A stretch of 64,000 nucleotides of DNA from Acanthornis magna (GCA_036785705.1 JAWUZG010000157.1:62001-126000); one strand, 5' to 3'. Counted from the first letter of the stretch, positions 9,901 to 24,169 are shown. Made by a program: numbers and translations. The notes: a model not told the origin generated them from the letters alone.

Positions 9901-10359
9901 TCCCGGCAGCAGCTCAGCTGCCAAATCTTCGCCTCACTAGCAGCACCTTCATGCAGGCTTCCTTGCCAGAAGGACTTTCAGCAGAATTCAAGGCCAAAAC
10001 AACACACGCTGGCCCTCTGAAAGACACCTGGAGACATTTGCAAATAGCACATGCTCCAAGTGCCTGCACCACGTTCCAAGGCAAAGCAGCCGGCCCAAAG
10101 CATCCTGCTACAACCTCCCAGGCGGCTCCCGACTGCTACACAGCACTCCGCTCAAAAGCACTCCCAGGCCTTCCAGCCTCACAGCCTACAGCCTTCTGCA
10201 GAGCCCTGAGCTCACCTGCACTCACACACCTACCATGGGCACCTGCCACAGCTCTCCGGCCATGAGAGACAGACGTGTGCTCTCAGGCACTCACAGCCAT
10301 TCCAAGCTGACATCCCAGGGCCCTTTCATCTCATCAGGCACCACTGCTATGTCACAGGC
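6912..10359. repeat. Array unit 3 (3,448 bp)
   Basis: It carries the 8-bp deletion (junction 10186/10187). It is the last unit with GACGTGTG near the 3' end. Private changes include CCATGCACA near 8241 and CAGCATTT near 8509, both CpG transitions relative to other copies, and GGCGGCTCC near 10122. Confidence 0.95.
10181..10192. other. 8-bp deletion between GCC repeats (unit 3; also 6, 7, 9, 13, 15, 16)
   Basis: Full copies read CAGCCCACAGGCCTACAGCC; deleted copies read CAGCCTACAGCC. The lost 8 bp are one GCC plus CACAG, flanked by a second GCC, which fits slippage or microhomology deletion. Junctions are at 10186, 20544, 23996, 30904, 44720, 51624 and 55072. Confidence 0.9.
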
Positions 10360-13300
10360 ACTCGCTGCACTTCCACGGGGCCATCCCAGGGCTCTCAAGG
10401 CTCCTCAAGAACACTGAGGGCACACACAACCCCAGCGGCTCCATACGGACATCCCATGAGTCTCCCATTTGACAAACCTCTCTGCACCGAGATCACGGCC
10501 TTCAACAGCCTCTCAGGGCTCACAGCCCACCAGTCTCACGCTGCTAAGGTGCCACCAGCTCACAGGCACTCACAGGGGCTCCATGGGGACATCCCTGCAC
10601 CCTCCATCCTCCTCAAGAGCTGGCAAGTCCCTGACACTCACACTTGCCCCCTGGCCACACTCCAGCCATCTCCAGGCTGCCAAAGAGCCACGAGGTCCCA
10701 TCTTGTCACAGGAACTCCCTGGGGACACGCCACAGCTATCCAGCTTTCAAAAGAACACTGAGCTCACAGGCCGTCCCAGGACAGCCATAGGCACACGCCA
10801 GGAGTCCGCACGCTGCCCAGAAGCCCTGGTGTCACAGGCACTCACTCACAGCACCTCGCTGCTGATATCCCAGGTGGCTCCACGCTGCTAAAGACATGTG
10901 ATGGCACAGGCACTTTTACATCACTCAAAGAATCATAGGAAAACTATCAGGAAAGAAAGATTTCATGGAAAAGCCACAGCAGGACAAGCTTCCTTGCCAA
11001 GCTTCACTCTACCACTTACACCATGCTTAAAGCACAGCGCGGAAAAGCAACAAACAAAAATCCAGAGTCAATCAATCCAAAATGAAATCAAACCAAAATT
11101 ATCTATGCCTGTCTGTCCGTGTTTGTGGGGCTGTGTCTCTAAAGAAGAGAAAGGCTCAGGATAAGAAGAACATGGCTCAAAGGCTCAAGAGCACTTCCCT
11201 TAGGAGCACTTCAACTTGAGCAACATTTCACTTGATAACCCAAATTCAAATCAACAGCTTAGGGCAGCAACAGCAGTTAAGGGCATTGCAACTGAACTGG
11301 ACTTCAACTACACAACACTTCACTTAGAACTGAGCTGGAACCCAAGACCTCAACAAAGGATCCACACAGGCCTTACCATAGCACTGCAGGAACTTCGAGA
11401 CCTAACTTAGGCACAAACCTAAAGCACTTCTGAATCCACCAGAGCAGCCCCTCTCCCACATTGCAGACAGCGCATGCACACCTGCACTCCCACAAGCACA
11501 CAAAGAGGCTCTAGGAGGCAAAATTCCCCTCCAAGCTACTGAAATACTCCTTTCACGTGCCTTGCCATCTTCGCAGCGGCCAAAGGCTGAGGCCTCCGGG
11601 AGCGGCAGGATGGGGGGCCCAGGAGCCGTGCTCCTTCGCGCATCCCCCGAGTGCAGCAAACGGGACAGCTGCCGGCTGGCAGAGGCCCCACGCACAGGCA
11701 CTTTGCTGCTCACCGCTGCTGCGGCCCAGCACAGCTGCCAGGGCCTCCTTTGGCACCCCTGCTTACAGGGCCCCAAGGCATGGCCTTTAGTCACAACAAG
11801 CCTTCAGCCTGGCCCCACTTCTCATCGGCAGCTTCCCCTGAACGCGGGACAACACCAATGTGATGCCATCCAGGCAAAAACTAATTTCAAAGTCTCAACA
11901 ACAAGCAAAAAAAGCAGGAGCACCTTAGAACACAGCACTTCCTGGCAGCACACAGCGTTTCTCAGAAGCTCCACAGCACCTCAGCCCCGCTGCCTTCCTC
12001 AAGGCCAAGGCCTCAGCACCATTGCTCATATCATGCTGCAGCCTGAAAAAAGGCCAGGGGGGGATGCACCAGCACAAGCAGGGAGATCACACCTGCCCAC
12101 AGGCTCCCCATGCTCACATCCCATGGCATCCCGCGGCTCTCTCACCTTCCAAAGACCTCTGAGGTCACGGGCTCTCACAGTGCCTCCATCGGGACATCCC
12201 ACCTGTCTCTAAGTGCTAAGGAGCTCTTTTGCAACTGCCACTCCCTGGCCTTCCAGGGGGACATGCCACGGCTCTCTCTATCTTCCTAAAGAACACACAC
12301 GACAAGGGCAATGCCAGGGCCTCAAGGGTAACATCCCGGCAATCTGCACGCTGCTAAGGAGCCACGCTGGCACAGCAACTCACAGGGCATGGCCTGTGAC
12401 ATTCCCTCCCTCTCCCTGCTGCTGGACAGCTGTGATGTCACAGGCACTCACCTCTGGCCCCTGCAGCCATTCCAGGCCTTTCCATGCTGCCAAAGCGCTC
12501 TGATGTCACAGACACGCACTGTGGCTTCATGGCCACATGCCAAGGCTCTCCAGGCTGCAAAAGAGCCCTTTAGCCACAGGCACTTACACAGGTGCCATGG
12601 GCACATCTTAGTGCTCCCTCTGCTCATAGGAACCCCGAGGTCACCAGATATCCTGGCGGCTCCGTGGTCACATCCCCAGGCTCTGTGGGCTGCTCAAGAG
12701 CTCTGATCTCACCTGCACTCACACAAGCTCCTCGGGGACATCTCTCGCTGCTGTGCTGGCAGATTCACACAAAGCCTCCCAGAGCAGCCTGGCCACTGAG
12801 TCACGAGGGCCAGAGAGCAGCCCTTGGCTTTCTCAACTCCTTCTCAGAGACACGAGCCTTGGCGGCAGCTGCATCCAATCCCAGCCTCACACTGTCCCTG
12901 CTTTAAGTAACTCTGTCCCGCAGCACTTACAAATGGCCCATCTGATCTATTCCTAGAAAAGCAGGTCTTCCCTAACACAAATGATTCAACACAAACAACT
13001 CAATCCCAATTACTGACCACTCCATAGAAAAGCTAAACCTACTCCTGCGAGGCTACACAGACTACAATGGAGTGCACTCGATGAAAACAATAGGAAAGCA
13101 GTCATATGTTACAGCAAGCAAAAAAACCCAATTCCCAAGTAGAGCTCCATGGAACTCACCACACCAACACTCCTGGGCAGCTCTCTCTCCCTTCACCACC
13201 AAGAGTGCCCTTGCTTGCTGTCCACTTCCCCAGCACGAGCCCTCACACACTCCAAGGAGGAACACGCTAGAAAAACCTCCCCTAGGAAAGGGGACTGACT

Positions 13301-13815
13301 GCACATTGACACTCTCAAGGGACTGACTGTCAGGCAGACGCCTGCAACTCCCAGCAGCAGCTCAGCTGCCAAATCTTCGCCTCACTAGCAGCACCTTCAT
13401 GCAGGCTTCCTTGCCAGAAGGACTTTCAGCAGAATTCAAGGCCAAAACAACACACGCTGGCCCTCTGAAAGACACCTGGAGACATTTGCAAATAGCACAT
13501 GCTCCAAGTGCCTGCACCACGTTCCAAGGCAAAGCAGCCGGCCCAAAGCATCCTGCTACAACCTCCCAGGGGGCTCCCGACTGCTACACAGCACTCCGCT
13601 CAAAAGCACTCCCAGGCCTTCCAGCCTCACAGCCCACAGGCCTACAGCCTTCTGCAGAGCCCTGAGCTCACCTGCACTCACACACCTACCATGGGCACCT
13701 GCCACAGCTCTCCGGCCATGAGAGACAGACCTGTGCTCTCAGGCACTCACAGCCATTCCAAGCTGACATCCCAGGGCCCTTTCATCTCATCAGGCACCAC
13801 TGCTATGTCACAGGC
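10360..13815. repeat. Array unit 4 (3,456 bp)
   Basis: This unit is full length. It has TG at the 5' polymorphic CpG site and the GACAGCGCA variant. Its second half (CAGACACGCAC near 12510, GTGGTCAC near 12664, GATTCAAC near 12985, CTCCCAGCAG near 13348) matches the second half of unit 5 closely, whereas its CpG block does not. Confidence 0.95.
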
Positions 13816-16800
13816 ACTCGCTGCACTTCCACGGGGCCATCCCAGGGCTCTCAAGGCTCCTCAAGAACACTGAGGGCACACACAACCCCAGCGGCTCCAT
13901 ACGGACATCCCACAAGTCTCCCATTTGACAAACCTCTCTGCACCGAGATCACGGCCTTCAACAGCCTCTCAGGGCTCACAGCCCACCAGTCTCACGCTGC
14001 TAAGGTGCCACCAGCTCACAGGCACTCACAGGGGCTCCATGGGGACATCCCTGCACCCTCCATCCTCCTCAAGAGCTGGCAAGTCCCTGACACTCACACT
14101 TGCCCCCTGGCCACACTCCAGCCATCTCCAGGCTGCCAAAGAGCCACGAGGTCCCATCTTGTCACAGGAACTCCCTGGGGACACGCCACAGCTATCCAGC
14201 TTTCAAAAGAACACTGAGCTCACAGGCCGTCCCAGGACAGCCATAGGCACACGCCAGGAGTCCGCACGCTGCCCAGAAGCCCTGGTGTCACAGGCACTCA
14301 CTCACAGCACCTCGCTGCTGATATCCCAGGTGGCTCCACGCTGCTAAAGACATGTGATGGCACAGGCACTTTTACATCACTCAAAGAATCATAGGAAAAC
14401 TATCAGGAAAGAAAGATTTCATGGAAAAGCCACAGCAGGACAAGCTTCCTTGCCAAGCTTCACTCTACCACTTACACCATGCTTAAAGCACAGCGCGGAA
14501 AAGCAACAAACAAAAATCCAGAGTCAATCAATCCAAAATGAAATCAAACCAAAATTATCTATGCCTGTCTGTCCGTGTTTGTGGGGCTGTGTCTCTAAAG
14601 AAGAGAAAGGCTCAGGATAAGAAGAACATGGCTCAAAGGCTCAAGAGCACTTCCCTTAGGAGCACTTCAACTTGAGCAACATTTCACTTGATAACCCAAA
14701 TTCAAATCAACAGCTTAGGGCAGCAACAGCAGTTAAGGGCATTGCAACTGAACTGGACTTCAACTACACAACACTTCACTTAGAACTGAGCTGGAACCCA
14801 AGACCTCAACAAAGGATCCACACAGGCCTTACCATAGCACTGCAGGAACTTCGAGACCTAACTTAGGCACAAACCTAAAGCACTTCTGAATCCACCAGAG
14901 CAGCCCCTCTCCCACATTGCAGAGAGCACATGCACACCTGCACTCCCACAAGCACACAAAGAGGCTCTAGGAGGCAAAATTCCCCTCCAAGCTACTGAAA
15001 TACTCCTTTCACGTGCCTTGCCATCTTCGCAGCGGCCAAAGGCTGAGGCCTCCGGGTGCGGCAGGATGGGGGGCCCAGGAGCCGTGCTCCTTCGCGCATC
15101 CCCCGAGTGCAGCAAACGGGACAGCTGCCGGCTGGCAGAGGCCCCACGCACAGGCACTTTGCTGCTCACCGCTGCTGCAGCCCAGCACAGCTGCCAGGGC
15201 CTCCTTTGGCACCCCTGCTTACAGGGCCCCAAGGCATGGCCTTTAGTCACAACAAGCCTTCAGCCTGGCCCCACTTCTCATCGGCAGCTTCCCCTGAACG
15301 CGGGACAACACCAATGTGATGCCATCCAGGCAAAAACTAATTTCAAAGTCTCAACAACAAGCAAAAAAAGCAGGAGCACCTTAGAACACAGCACTTCCTG
15401 GCAGCACACAGCGTTTCTCAGAAGCTCCACAGCACCTCAGCCCCGCTGCCTTCCTCAAGGCCAAGGCCTCAGCACCATTGCTCATATCATGCTGCAGCCT
15501 GAAAAAAGGCCGGGGGGGATGCACCAGCACAAGCAGGGAGATCACACCTGCCCACAGGCTCCCCATGCTCACATCCCATGGCATCCCGCGGCTCTCTCAC
15601 CTTCCAAAGACCTCTGAGGTCACGGGCTCTCACAGTGCCTCCATCGGGACATCCCACCTGTCTCTAAGTGCTAAGGAGCTCTTTTGCAACTGCCACTCCC
15701 TGGCCTTCCAGGGGGACATGCCACGGCTCTCTCTATCTTCCTAAAGAACACACACGACAAGGGCAATGCCAGGGCCTCAAGGGTAACATCCCGGCAATCT
15801 GCACGCTGCTAAGGAGCCACGCTGGCACAGCAACTCACAGGGCATGGCCTGTGACATTCCCTCCCTCTCCCTGCTGCTGGACAGCTGTGATGTCACAGGC
15901 ACTCACCTCTGGCCCCTGCAGCCATTCCAGGCCTTTCCATGCTGCCAAAGCGCTCTGATGTCACAGACACGCACTGTGGCTTCATGGCCACATGCCAAGG
16001 CTCTCCAGGCTGCAAAAGAGCCCTTTAGCCACAGGCACTTACACAGGTGCCATGGGCACATCTTAGTGCTCCCTCTGCTCATAGGAACCCCGAGGTCACC
16101 AGATATCCTGGCGGCTCCGTGGTCACATCCCCAGGCTCTGTGGGCTGCTCAAGAGCTCTGATCTCACCTGCACTCACACAAGCTCCTCGAGGACATCTCT
16201 CGCTGCTGTGCTGGCAGATTCACACAAAGCCTCCCAGAGCAGCCTGGCCACTGAGTCACGAGGGCCAGAGAGCAGCCCTTGGCTTTCTCAACTCCTTCTC
16301 AGAGACACGAGCCTTGGCGGCAGCTGCATCCAATCCCAGCCTCACACTGTCCCTGCTTTAAGTAACTCTGTCCCGCAGCACTTACAAATGGCCCATCTGA
16401 TCTATTCCTAGAAAAGCAGGTCTTCCCTAACACAAATGATTCAACACAAACAACTCAATCCCAATTACTGACCACTCCATAGAAAAGCTAAACCTACTCC
16501 TGCGAGGCTACACAGACTACAATGGAGTGCACTCGATGAAAACAATAGGAAAGCAGTCATATGTTACAGCAAGCAAAAAAACCCAATTCCCAAGTAGAGC
16601 TCCATGGAACTCACCACACCAACACTCCTGGGCAGCTCTCTCTCCCTTCACCACCAAGAGTGCCCTTGCTTGCTGTCCACTTCCCCAGCACGAGCCCTCA
16701 CACACTCCAAGGAGGAACACGCTAGAAAAACCTCCCCTAGGAAAGGGGACTGACTGCACATTGACACTCTCAAGGGACTGACTGTCAGGCAGACGCCTGC

Positions 16801-17270
16801 AACTCCCAGCAGCAGCTCAGCTGCCAAATCTTCGCCTCACTAGCAGCACCTTCATGCAGGCTTCCTTGCCAGAAGGACTTTCAGCAGAATTCAAGGCCAA
16901 AACAACACACGCTGGCCCTCTGAAAGACACCTGGAGACATTTGCAAATAGCACATGCTCCAAGTGCCTGCACCACGTTCCAAGGCAAAGCAGCCGGCCCA
17001 AAGCATCCTGCTACAACCTCCCAGGGGGCTCCCGACTGCTACACAGCACTCCGCTCAAAAGCACTCCCAGGCCTTCCAGCCTCACAGCCCACAGGCCTAC
17101 AGCCTTCTGCAGAGCCCTGAGCTCACCTGCACTCACACACCTACCATGGGCACCTGCCACAGCTCTCCGGCCATGAGAGACAGACCTGTGCTCTCAGGCA
17201 CTCACAGCCATTCCAAGCTGACATCCCAGGGCCCTTTCATCTCATCAGGCACCACTGCTATGTCACAGGC
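13816..17270. repeat. Array unit 5 (3,455 bp)
   Basis: The A before the G7 run at 15512-15518 is missing and the CpG block has GGGTGCGG, as in units 1 and 6. The 3' half matches unit 4. A private change gives CCTCGAGGAC near 16188. The unit therefore looks like a join of two haplotypes. Confidence 0.95.
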
Positions 17271-20200
17271 ACTCGCTGCACTTCCACGGGGCCATCCCAG
17301 GGCTCTCAAGGCTCCTCAAGAACACTGAGGGCACACACAACCCCAGCGGCTCCATACGGACATCCCACAAGTCTCCCATTTGACAAACCTCTCTGCACCG
17401 AGATCACGGCCTTCAACAGCCTCTCAGGGCTCACAGCCCACCAGTCTCACGCTGCTAAGGTGCCACCAGCTCACAGGCACTCACAGGGGCTCCATGGGGA
17501 CATCCCTGCACCCTCCATCCTCCTCAAGAGCTGGCAAGTCCCTGACACTCACACTTGCCCCCTGGCCACACTCCAGCCATCTCCAGGCTGCCAAAGAGCC
17601 ACGAGGTCCCATCTTGTCACAGGAACTCCCTGGGGACACGCCACAGCTATCCAGCTTTCAAAAGAACACTGAGCTCACAGGCCGTCCCAGGACAGCCATA
17701 GGCACACGCCAGGAGTCCGCACGCTGCCCAGAAGCCCTGGTGTCACAGGCACTCACTCACAGCACCTCGCTGCTGATATCCCAGGTGGCTCCACGCTGCT
17801 AAAGACATGTGATGGCACAGGCACTTTTACATCACTCAAAGAATCATAGGAAAACTATCAGGAAAGAAAGATTTCATGGAAAAGCCACAGCAGGACAAGC
17901 TTCCTTGCCAAGCTTCACTCTACCACTTACACCATGCTTAAAGCACAGCGCGGAAAAGCAACAAACAAAAATCCAGAGTCAATCAATCCAAAATGAAATC
18001 AAACCAAAATTATCTATGCCTGTCTGTCCGTGTTTGTGGGGCTGTGTCTCTAAAGAAGAGAAAGGCTCAGGATAAGAAGAACATGGCTCAAAGGCTCAAG
18101 AGCACTTCCCTTAGGAGCACTTCAACTTGAGCAACATTTCACTTGATAACCCAAATTCAAATCAACAGCTTAGGGCAGCAACAGCAGTTAAGGGCATTGC
18201 AACTGAACTGGACTTCAACTACACAACACTTCACTTAGAACTGAGCTGGAACCCAAGACCTCAACAAAGGATCCACACAGGCCTTACCATAGCACTGCAG
18301 GAACTTCGAGACCTAACTTAGGCACAAACCTAAAGCACTTCTGAATCCACCAGAGCAGCCCCTCTCCCACATTGCAGAGAGCACATGCACACCTGCACTC
18401 CCACAAGCACACAAAGAGGCTCTAGGAGGCAAAATTCCCCTCCAAGCTACTGAAATACTCCTTTCACGTGCCTTGCCATCTTCGCAGCGGCCAAAGGCTG
18501 AGGCCTCCGGGTGCGGCAGGATGGGGGGCCCAGGAGCCGTGCTCCTTCGCGCATCCCCCGAGTGCAGCAAACGGGACAGCTGCCGGCTGGCAGAGGCCCC
18601 ACGCACAGGCACTTTGCTGCTCACCGCTGCTGCGGCCCAGCACAGCTGCCAGGGCCTCCTTTGGCACCCCTGCTTACAGGGCCCCAAGGCATGGCCTTTC
18701 GTCACAACAAGCCTTCAGCCTGGCCCCACTTCTCATCGGCAGCTTCCCCTGAACGCGGGACAACACCAATGTGATGCCATCCAGGCAAAAACTAATTTCA
18801 AAGTCTCAACAACAAGCAAAAAAAGCAGGAGCACCTTAGAACACAGCACTTCCTGGCAGCACACAGCGTTTCTCAGAAGCTCCACAGCACCTCAGCCCCG
18901 CTGCCTTCCTCAAGGCCAAGGCCTCAGCACCATTGCTCATATCATGCTGCAGCCTGAAAAAAGGCCGGGGGGGATGCACCAGCACAAGCAGGGAGATCAC
19001 ACCTGCCCACAGGCTCCCCATGCTCACATCCCATGGCATCCCGCGGCTCTCTCACCTTCCAAAGACCTCTGAGGTCACGGGCTCTCACAGTGCCTCCATC
19101 GGGACATCCCACCTGTCTCTAAGTGCTAAGGAGCTCTTTTGCAACTGCCACTCCCTGGCCTTCCAGGGGGACATGCCACGGCTCTCTCTATCTTCCTAAA
19201 GAACACACACGACAAGGGCAATGCCAGGGCCTCAAGGGTAACATCCCGGCAATCTGCACGCTGCTAAGGAGCCACGCTGGCACAGCAACTCACAGGGCAT
19301 GGCCTGTGACATTCCCTCCCTCTCCCTGCTGCTGGACAGCTGTGATGTCACAGGCACTCACCTCTGGCCCCTGCAGCCATTCCAGGCCTTTCCATGCTGC
19401 CAAAGCGCTCTGATGTCACCGACAGGCACTGTGGCTTCATGGCCACATGCCAAGGCTCTCCAGGCTGCAAAAGAGCCCTTTAGCCACAGGCACTTACACA
19501 GGTGCCATGGGCACATCTTAGTGCTCCCTCTGCTCATAGGAACCCCGAGGCCACCAGATAGCCTGGCAGCTCCGTGGCCACATCCCCAGGCTCTCCAGGC
19601 TGCTCAAGAGCTCTGATCTCACCTGCACTCACACAAGCTCCTCGGGGACATCTCTCGCTGCTGTGCTGGCAGATTCACACAAAGCCTCCCAGAGCAGCCT
19701 GGCCACTGAGTCACGAGGGCCAGAGAGCAGCCCTTGGCTTTCTCAACTCCTTCTCAGAGACACGAGCCTTGGCGGCAGCTGCATCCAATCCCAGCCTCAC
19801 ACTGTCCCTGCTTTAAGTAACTCTGTCCCGCAGCACTTACAAATGGCCCATCTGATCTATTCCTAGAAAAGCAGGTCTTCCCTAACACAAATGATTCGAC
19901 ACAAACAACTCAATCCCAATTACTGACCACTCCATAGAAAAGCTAAACCTACTCCTGCGAGGCTACACAGACTACAATGGAGTGCACTCGATGAAAACAA
20001 TAGGAAAGCAGTCATATCTTACAGCAAGCAAAAAAACCCAATTCCCAAGTAGAGCTCCATGGAACTCACCACACCAACACTCCTGGGCAGCTCTCTCTCC
20101 CTTCACCACCAAGAGTGCCCTTGCTTGCTGTCCACTTCCCCAGCATGAGCCCTCACACACTCCAAGGAGGAACACGCTAGAAAAACCTCCCCTAGGAAAG

Positions 20201-20717
20201 GGGACTGACTGCACACTGACACTCTCAAGGGACTGACTGTCAGGCAGACGCCTGCAACTCCCGGCAGCAGCTCAGCTGCCAAATCTTCGCCTCACTAGCA
20301 GCACCTTCATGCAGGCTTCCTTGCCAGAAGGACTTTCAGCAGAATTCAAGGCCAAAACAACACACGCTGGCCCTCTGAAAGACACCTGGAGACATTTGCA
20401 AATAGCACATGCTCCAAGTGCCTGCACCACGTTCCAAGGCAAAGCAGCCGGCCCAAAGCATCCTGCTACAACCTCCCAGGGGGCTCCCGACTGCTACACA
20501 GCACTCCGCTCAAAAGCACTCCCAGGCCTTCCAGCCTCACAGCCTACAGCCTTCTGCAGAGCCCTGAGCTCACCTGCACTCACACACCTACCATGGGCAC
20601 CTGCCACAGCTCTCCGGCCATGAGAGACAGACCTGTGCTCTCAGGCACTCACAGCCATTCCAAGCTGACATCCCAGGGCCCTTTCATCTCATCAGGCACC
20701 ACTGCTATGTCACAGGC
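17271..20717. repeat. Array unit 6 (3,447 bp, shortest full copy)
   Basis: This is the only unit with both the 1-bp A deletion (G7 run at 18967-18973) and the 8-bp deletion (junction 20544/20545). It has CCTTTCGTCAC near 18699, shared with units 8, 10, 15 and 18. A private CpG transition gives CAGCATGAG near 20145. Confidence 0.95.
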
Positions 20718-23700
20718 ACTCGCTGCACTTCCACGGGGCCATCCCAGGGCTCTCAAGGCTCCTCAAGAACACTGAGGGCACACACAACCCCAGCGGCTCC
20801 ATACGGACATCCCATGAGTCTCCCATTTGACAAACCTCTCTGCACCGAGATCACGGCCTTCAACAGCCTCTCAGGGCTCACAGCCCACCAGTCTCACGCT
20901 GCTAAGGTGCCACCAGCTCACAGGCACTCACAGGGGCTCCATGGGGACATCCCTGCACCCTCCATCCTCCTCAAGAGCTGGCAAGTCCCTGACACTCACA
21001 CTTGCCCCCTGGCCACACTCCAGCCATCTCCAGGCTGCCAAAGAGCCACGAGGTCCCATCTTGTCACAGGAACTCCCTGGGGACACGCCACAGCTATCCA
21101 GCTTTCAAAAGAACACTGAGCTCACAGGCCGTCCCAGGACAGCCATAGGCACACGCCAGGAGTCCGCACGCTGCCCAGAAGCCCTGGTGTCACAGGCACT
21201 CACTCACAGCACCTCGCTGCTGATATCCCAGGTGGCTCCACGCTGCTAAAGACATGTGATGGCACAGGCACTTTTACATCACTCAAAGAATCATAGGAAA
21301 ACTATCAGGAAAGAAAGATTTCATGGAAAAGCCACAGCAGGACAAGCTTCCTTGCCAAGCTTCACTCTACCACTTACACCATGCTTAAAGCACAGCGCGG
21401 AAAAGCAACAAACAAAAATCCAGAGTCAATCAATCCAAAATGAAATCAAACCAAAATTATCTATGCCTGTCTGTCCGTGTTTGAGGGGCTGTGTCTCTAA
21501 AGAAGAGAAAGGCTCAGGATAAGAAGAACATGGCTCAAAGGCTCAAGAGCACTTCCCTTAGGAGCACTTCAACTTGAGCAACATTTCACTTGATAACCCA
21601 AATTCAAATCAACAGCTTAGGGCAGCAACAGCAGTTAAGGGCATTCCAACTGAACTGGACTTCAACTACACAACACTTCACTTAGAACTGAGCTGGAACC
21701 CAAGACCTCAACAAAGGATCCACACAGGCCTTACCATAGCACTGCAGGAACTTCGAGACCTAACTTAGGGACAAACCTAAAGCACTTCTGAATCCACCAG
21801 AGCAGCCCCTCTCCCACATTGCAGACAGCGCATGCACACCTGCACTCCCACAAGCACACAAAGAGGCTCTAGGAGGCAAAATTCCCCTCCAAGCTACTGA
21901 AATACTCCTTTCACGTGCCTTGCCATCTTCGCAGCGGCCAAAGGCTGAGGCCTCCGGGAGCAGCAGGATGGGGGGCCCAGGAGCCGTGCTCCTTCGCGCA
22001 TCCCCCGAGTGCAGCAAAGGGGACAGCTGCCGGCTGGCAGAGGCCCCACGCACAGGCACTTTGCTGCTCACCGCTGCTGCGGCCCAGCACAGCTGCCAGG
22101 GCCTCCTTTGGCACCCCTGCTTACAGGGCCCCAAGGCATGGCCTTTAGTCACAACAAGCCTTCAGCCTGGCCCCACTTCTCATCGGCAGCTTCCCCTGAA
22201 CGCGGGACAACACCAATGTGATGCCATCCAGGCAAAAACTAATTTCAAAGTCTCAACAACAAGCAAAAAAAGCAGGAGCACCTTAGAACACAGCACTTCC
22301 TGGCAGCACACAGCGTTTCTCAGAAGCTCCACAGCACCTCAGCCCCGCTGCCTTCCTCAAGGCCAAGGCCTCAGCAGCATTGCTCATATCATGCTGCAGC
22401 CTGAAAAAAGGCCAGGGGGGGATGCACCAGCACAAGCAGGGAGATCACACCTGCCCACAGGCTCCCCATGCTCACATCCCATGGCATCCCGCGGCTCTCT
22501 CACCTTCCAAAGACCTCTGAGGTCACGGGCTCTCACAGTGCCTCCATCGGGACATCCCACCTGTCTCTAAGTGCTAAGGAGCTCTTTTGCAACTGCCACT
22601 CCCTGGCCTTCCAGGGGGACATGCCACGGCTCTCTCTATCTTCCTAAAGAACACACACGACAAGGGCAATGCCAGGGCCTCAAGGGTAACATCCCGGCAA
22701 TCTGCACGCTGCTAAGGAGCCACGCTGGCACAGCAACTCACAGGGCATGGCCTGTGACATTCCCTCCCTCTCCCTGCTGCTGGACAGCTGTGATGTCACA
22801 GGCACTCACCTCTGGCCCCTGCAGCCATTCCAGGCCTTTCCATGCTGCCAAAGCGCTCTGATGTCACCGACAGGCACTGTGGCTTCATGGCCACATGCCA
22901 AGGCTCTCCAGGCTGCAAAAGAGCCCTTTAGCCACAGGCACTTACACAGGTGCCATGGGCACATCTTAGTGCTCCCTCTGCTCATAGGAACCCCGAGGCC
23001 ACCAGATAGCCTGGCAGCTCCGTGGCCACATCCCCAGGCTCTCCAGGCTGCTCAAGAGCTCTGATCTCACCTGCACTCACACAAGCTCCTCGGGGACATC
23101 TCTCGCTGCTGTGCTGGCAGATTCACACAAAGCCTCCCAGAGCAGCCTGGCCACTGAGTCACGAGGGCCAGAGAGCAGCCCTTGGCTTTCTCAACTCCTT
23201 CTCAGAGACACGAGCCTTGGCGGCAGCTGCATCCAATCCCAGCCTCACACTTAAAGCCAGTGCTTTAAGTAACTCTGTCCCGCAGCACTTACAAATGGCC
23301 CATCTGATCTATTCCTAGAAAAGCAGGTCTTCCCTAACACAAATGATTCGACACAAACAACTCAATCCCAATTACTGACCACTCCATAGAAAAGCTAAAC
23401 CTACTCCTGCGAGGCTACACAGACTACAATGGAGTGCACTCGATGAAAACAATAGGAAAGCAGTCATATGTTACAGCAAGCAAAAAAACCCAATTCCCAA
23501 GTAGAGCTCCATGGAACTCACCACACCAACACTCCTGGGCAGCTCTCTCTCCCTTCACCACCAAGAGTGCCCTTGCTTGCTGTCCACTTCCCCAGCACGA
23601 GCCCTCACACACTCCAAGGAGGAACACGCTAGAAAAACCTCCCCTAGGAAAGGGGACTGACTGCACACTGACACTCTCAAGGGACTGACTGTCAGGCAGA

Positions 23701-24169
23701 CGCCTGCAACTCCCGGCAGCAGCTCAGCTGCCAAATCTTCGCCTCACTAGCAGCACCTTCATGCAGGCTTCCTTGCCAGAAGGACTTTCAGCAGAATTCA
23801 AGGCCAAAACAACACACGCTGGCCCTCTGAAAGACACCTGGAGACATTTGCAAATAGCACATGCTCCAAGTGCCTGCACCACGTTCCAAGGCAAAGCAGC
23901 CGGCCCAAAGCATCCTGCTACAACCTCCCAGAGGGCTCCCGACTGCTACACAGCACTCCGCTCAAAAGCACTCCCAGGCCTTCCAGCCTCACAGCCTACA
24001 GCCTTCTGCAGAGCCCTGAGCTCACCTGCACTCACACACCTACCATGGGCACCTGCCACAGCTCTCCGGCCATGAGAGACAGACCTGTGCTCTCAGGCAC
24101 TCACAGCCATTCCAAGCTGACATCCCAGGGCCCTTTCATCTCATCAGGCACCACTGCTATGTCACAGGC
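20718..24169. repeat. Array unit 7 (3,452 bp, hairpin insertion)
   Basis: It carries the net +4-bp hairpin replacement at 23249-23270 and the 8-bp deletion (junction 23996/23997), with GAGGGCTCC just upstream of the deletion. It has GGGAGCAG in the CpG block, shared only with unit 9. Private changes are TTTGAGGGGC near 21483 and AAAGGGGAC near 22019. Confidence 0.95.
23249..23270. other. Hairpin-forming replacement, unit 7
   Basis: The usual CACTGTCCCTGCTTTAAGT is here CACTTAAAGCCAGTGCTTTAAGT-like: 5 bases are replaced by 9, creating a perfect 9-bp stem (ACTTAAAGC / GCTTTAAGT) around a CAGT loop. The right arm is ancestral, so the left arm looks copied from it in inverted orientation. Confidence 0.85.

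Noticed and set aside
20718..24169. CRISPR-like repeat and spacer reading of the 68-bp monomers
   Set aside because: Monomers are contiguous and degenerate with no constant repeat separated by unique spacers, and there are no cas genes.
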